Assembly: GCA_037893245.1 (NCBI GenBank) | Contig: JBAIAA010001109.1 | Coordinates: forward strand, 310,001 to 374,000 | Origin: Crossaster papposus | Lineage: Eukaryota; Echinodermata; Asteroidea; Velatida; Solasteridae | Reading direction: 5' to 3' | DNA: 64,000 nucleotides | Shown: piece by piece, positions 63,650-64,000 of the stretch | Layout: each line of letters starts with the position of its first letter | Position numbering within the stretch: position 1 is the first letter of the stretch | The notes under the pieces: model-generated | Databases searched by the model: none | What the model saw: only the letters and a program-made list of their open reading frames with translations | Told to the model about the DNA's origin: nothing | Made by a program: the position numbers and the translations under genes

Positions 63650-64000
63650 TGGAGTGTCGTGGCCGGGCGGTTAAGAACCCGGTTTTCTGTTCCGCAGAGC
63701 GTGAGTTCGAGTCCCGGTGTCGACACGTATGTCCTTAAGCAAGGCAATTAAACCACTATTGCTCCGTCCTTCGGATGGGACGTAAAGCTGGAGGTCCCGT
63801 GTGTTGTGTAATGCACGTAAAAAAAACCAGAAAAACTTATATCACTAAGAGAAGGGGTTTGCCCCGGTGTTTCTGGAGGATCAAGACAGCTACCTTCTTG
63901 TGGTGATCCGGCTATAAGGAAAAAAGACCTCTCAAACTAAAGCTGTCAATCAGGACTTTGGTCCATACGACAACAACAACAGACAAGATTACAATCTCCC
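63650..64000 (+). mobile_element. tRNA-derived SINE, second copy
   Basis: TGTCGTGGCCGGGCGGTTAA, B box GAGTTCGAGTCCCGGTGTCG, body CCTTCGGATGGGACGTAAAG; extends near the window end. The B box is better preserved than in the copy at 6478. Confidence 0.8.

Noticed and set aside
1..64000. CRISPR arrays, bacterial operons, phage or plasmid features
   Set aside because: Tandem arrays lack unique spacers; spliced animal genes dominate.

Overview
This is animal nuclear DNA: AT-rich, intron-rich, and packed with small non-autonomous transposons and minisatellites. The genes are metazoan. My best guess is a marine invertebrate deuterostome, possibly an echinoderm; that is inference from gene likeness and repeat style, not a proof. 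I see no bacterial operon, phage, CRISPR array, rRNA or functional tRNA gene.

Two protein genes can be reconstructed, both on the + strand. (1) A complete PEX14 (peroxisomal import docking protein) lies at 1211-7644: seven coding exons, 1041 coding bases, 346 residues, and every exon joins in phase. (2) A very large gene runs from 12942 past the right edge. I could chain 23 coding exons (7692 bases, 2564 codons) with matching splice phases and no stop. It encodes a long disordered N-terminal half followed by dozens of tryptophan-centred helical repeats of the kind found in SFI1-type centrin-binding proteins. A second disordered block (exon 17) splits the repeat array. The 3' end lies beyond the window.

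Layout: 1-1210 back-to-back long-terminal-inverted-repeat elements; 1211-7644 PEX14, with its introns full of MITEs, a minisatellite and a tRNA-derived SINE; 7645-12910 intergenic, with a Penelope-like fragment, foldback elements and a 39-bp minisatellite that abuts the first coding exon of the second gene; 12942-63582 the repeat-protein gene, whose introns carry almost everything else. The last bases hold a second SINE copy.

The mobile fraction falls into recognisable families. A: ~240-bp TTAA-flanked MITEs, 15 copies or remnants. B, C, D and E: elements beginning TGTGA and ending TCACA, often joined end to end. F: palindromic CCAATTTCATAGAGCTGC elements. G: ~380-bp elements beginning AAAGGTAGGATACACC. 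Also present are two hAT-like elements with clean 8-bp duplications, a Tigger/pogo-like and a mariner-like foldback, a Penelope-like retroelement palindrome with a GIY-YIG endonuclease domain, and a LINE 3' end. Two of the largest tandem arrays are visibly grown from pieces of these elements: the 29-bp array at 61779-62905 from inside a family A copy, and the 54-bp array at 53790-56690 from the end of a family G copy.

The most noteworthy observations are the giant SFI1-like gene, the three-frame-open satellite born inside a MITE, the decayed copy of a coding exon inside a minisatellite, the tandem duplication carrying a live splice donor, and the chains of transposons sharing a CACATATGTG junction.
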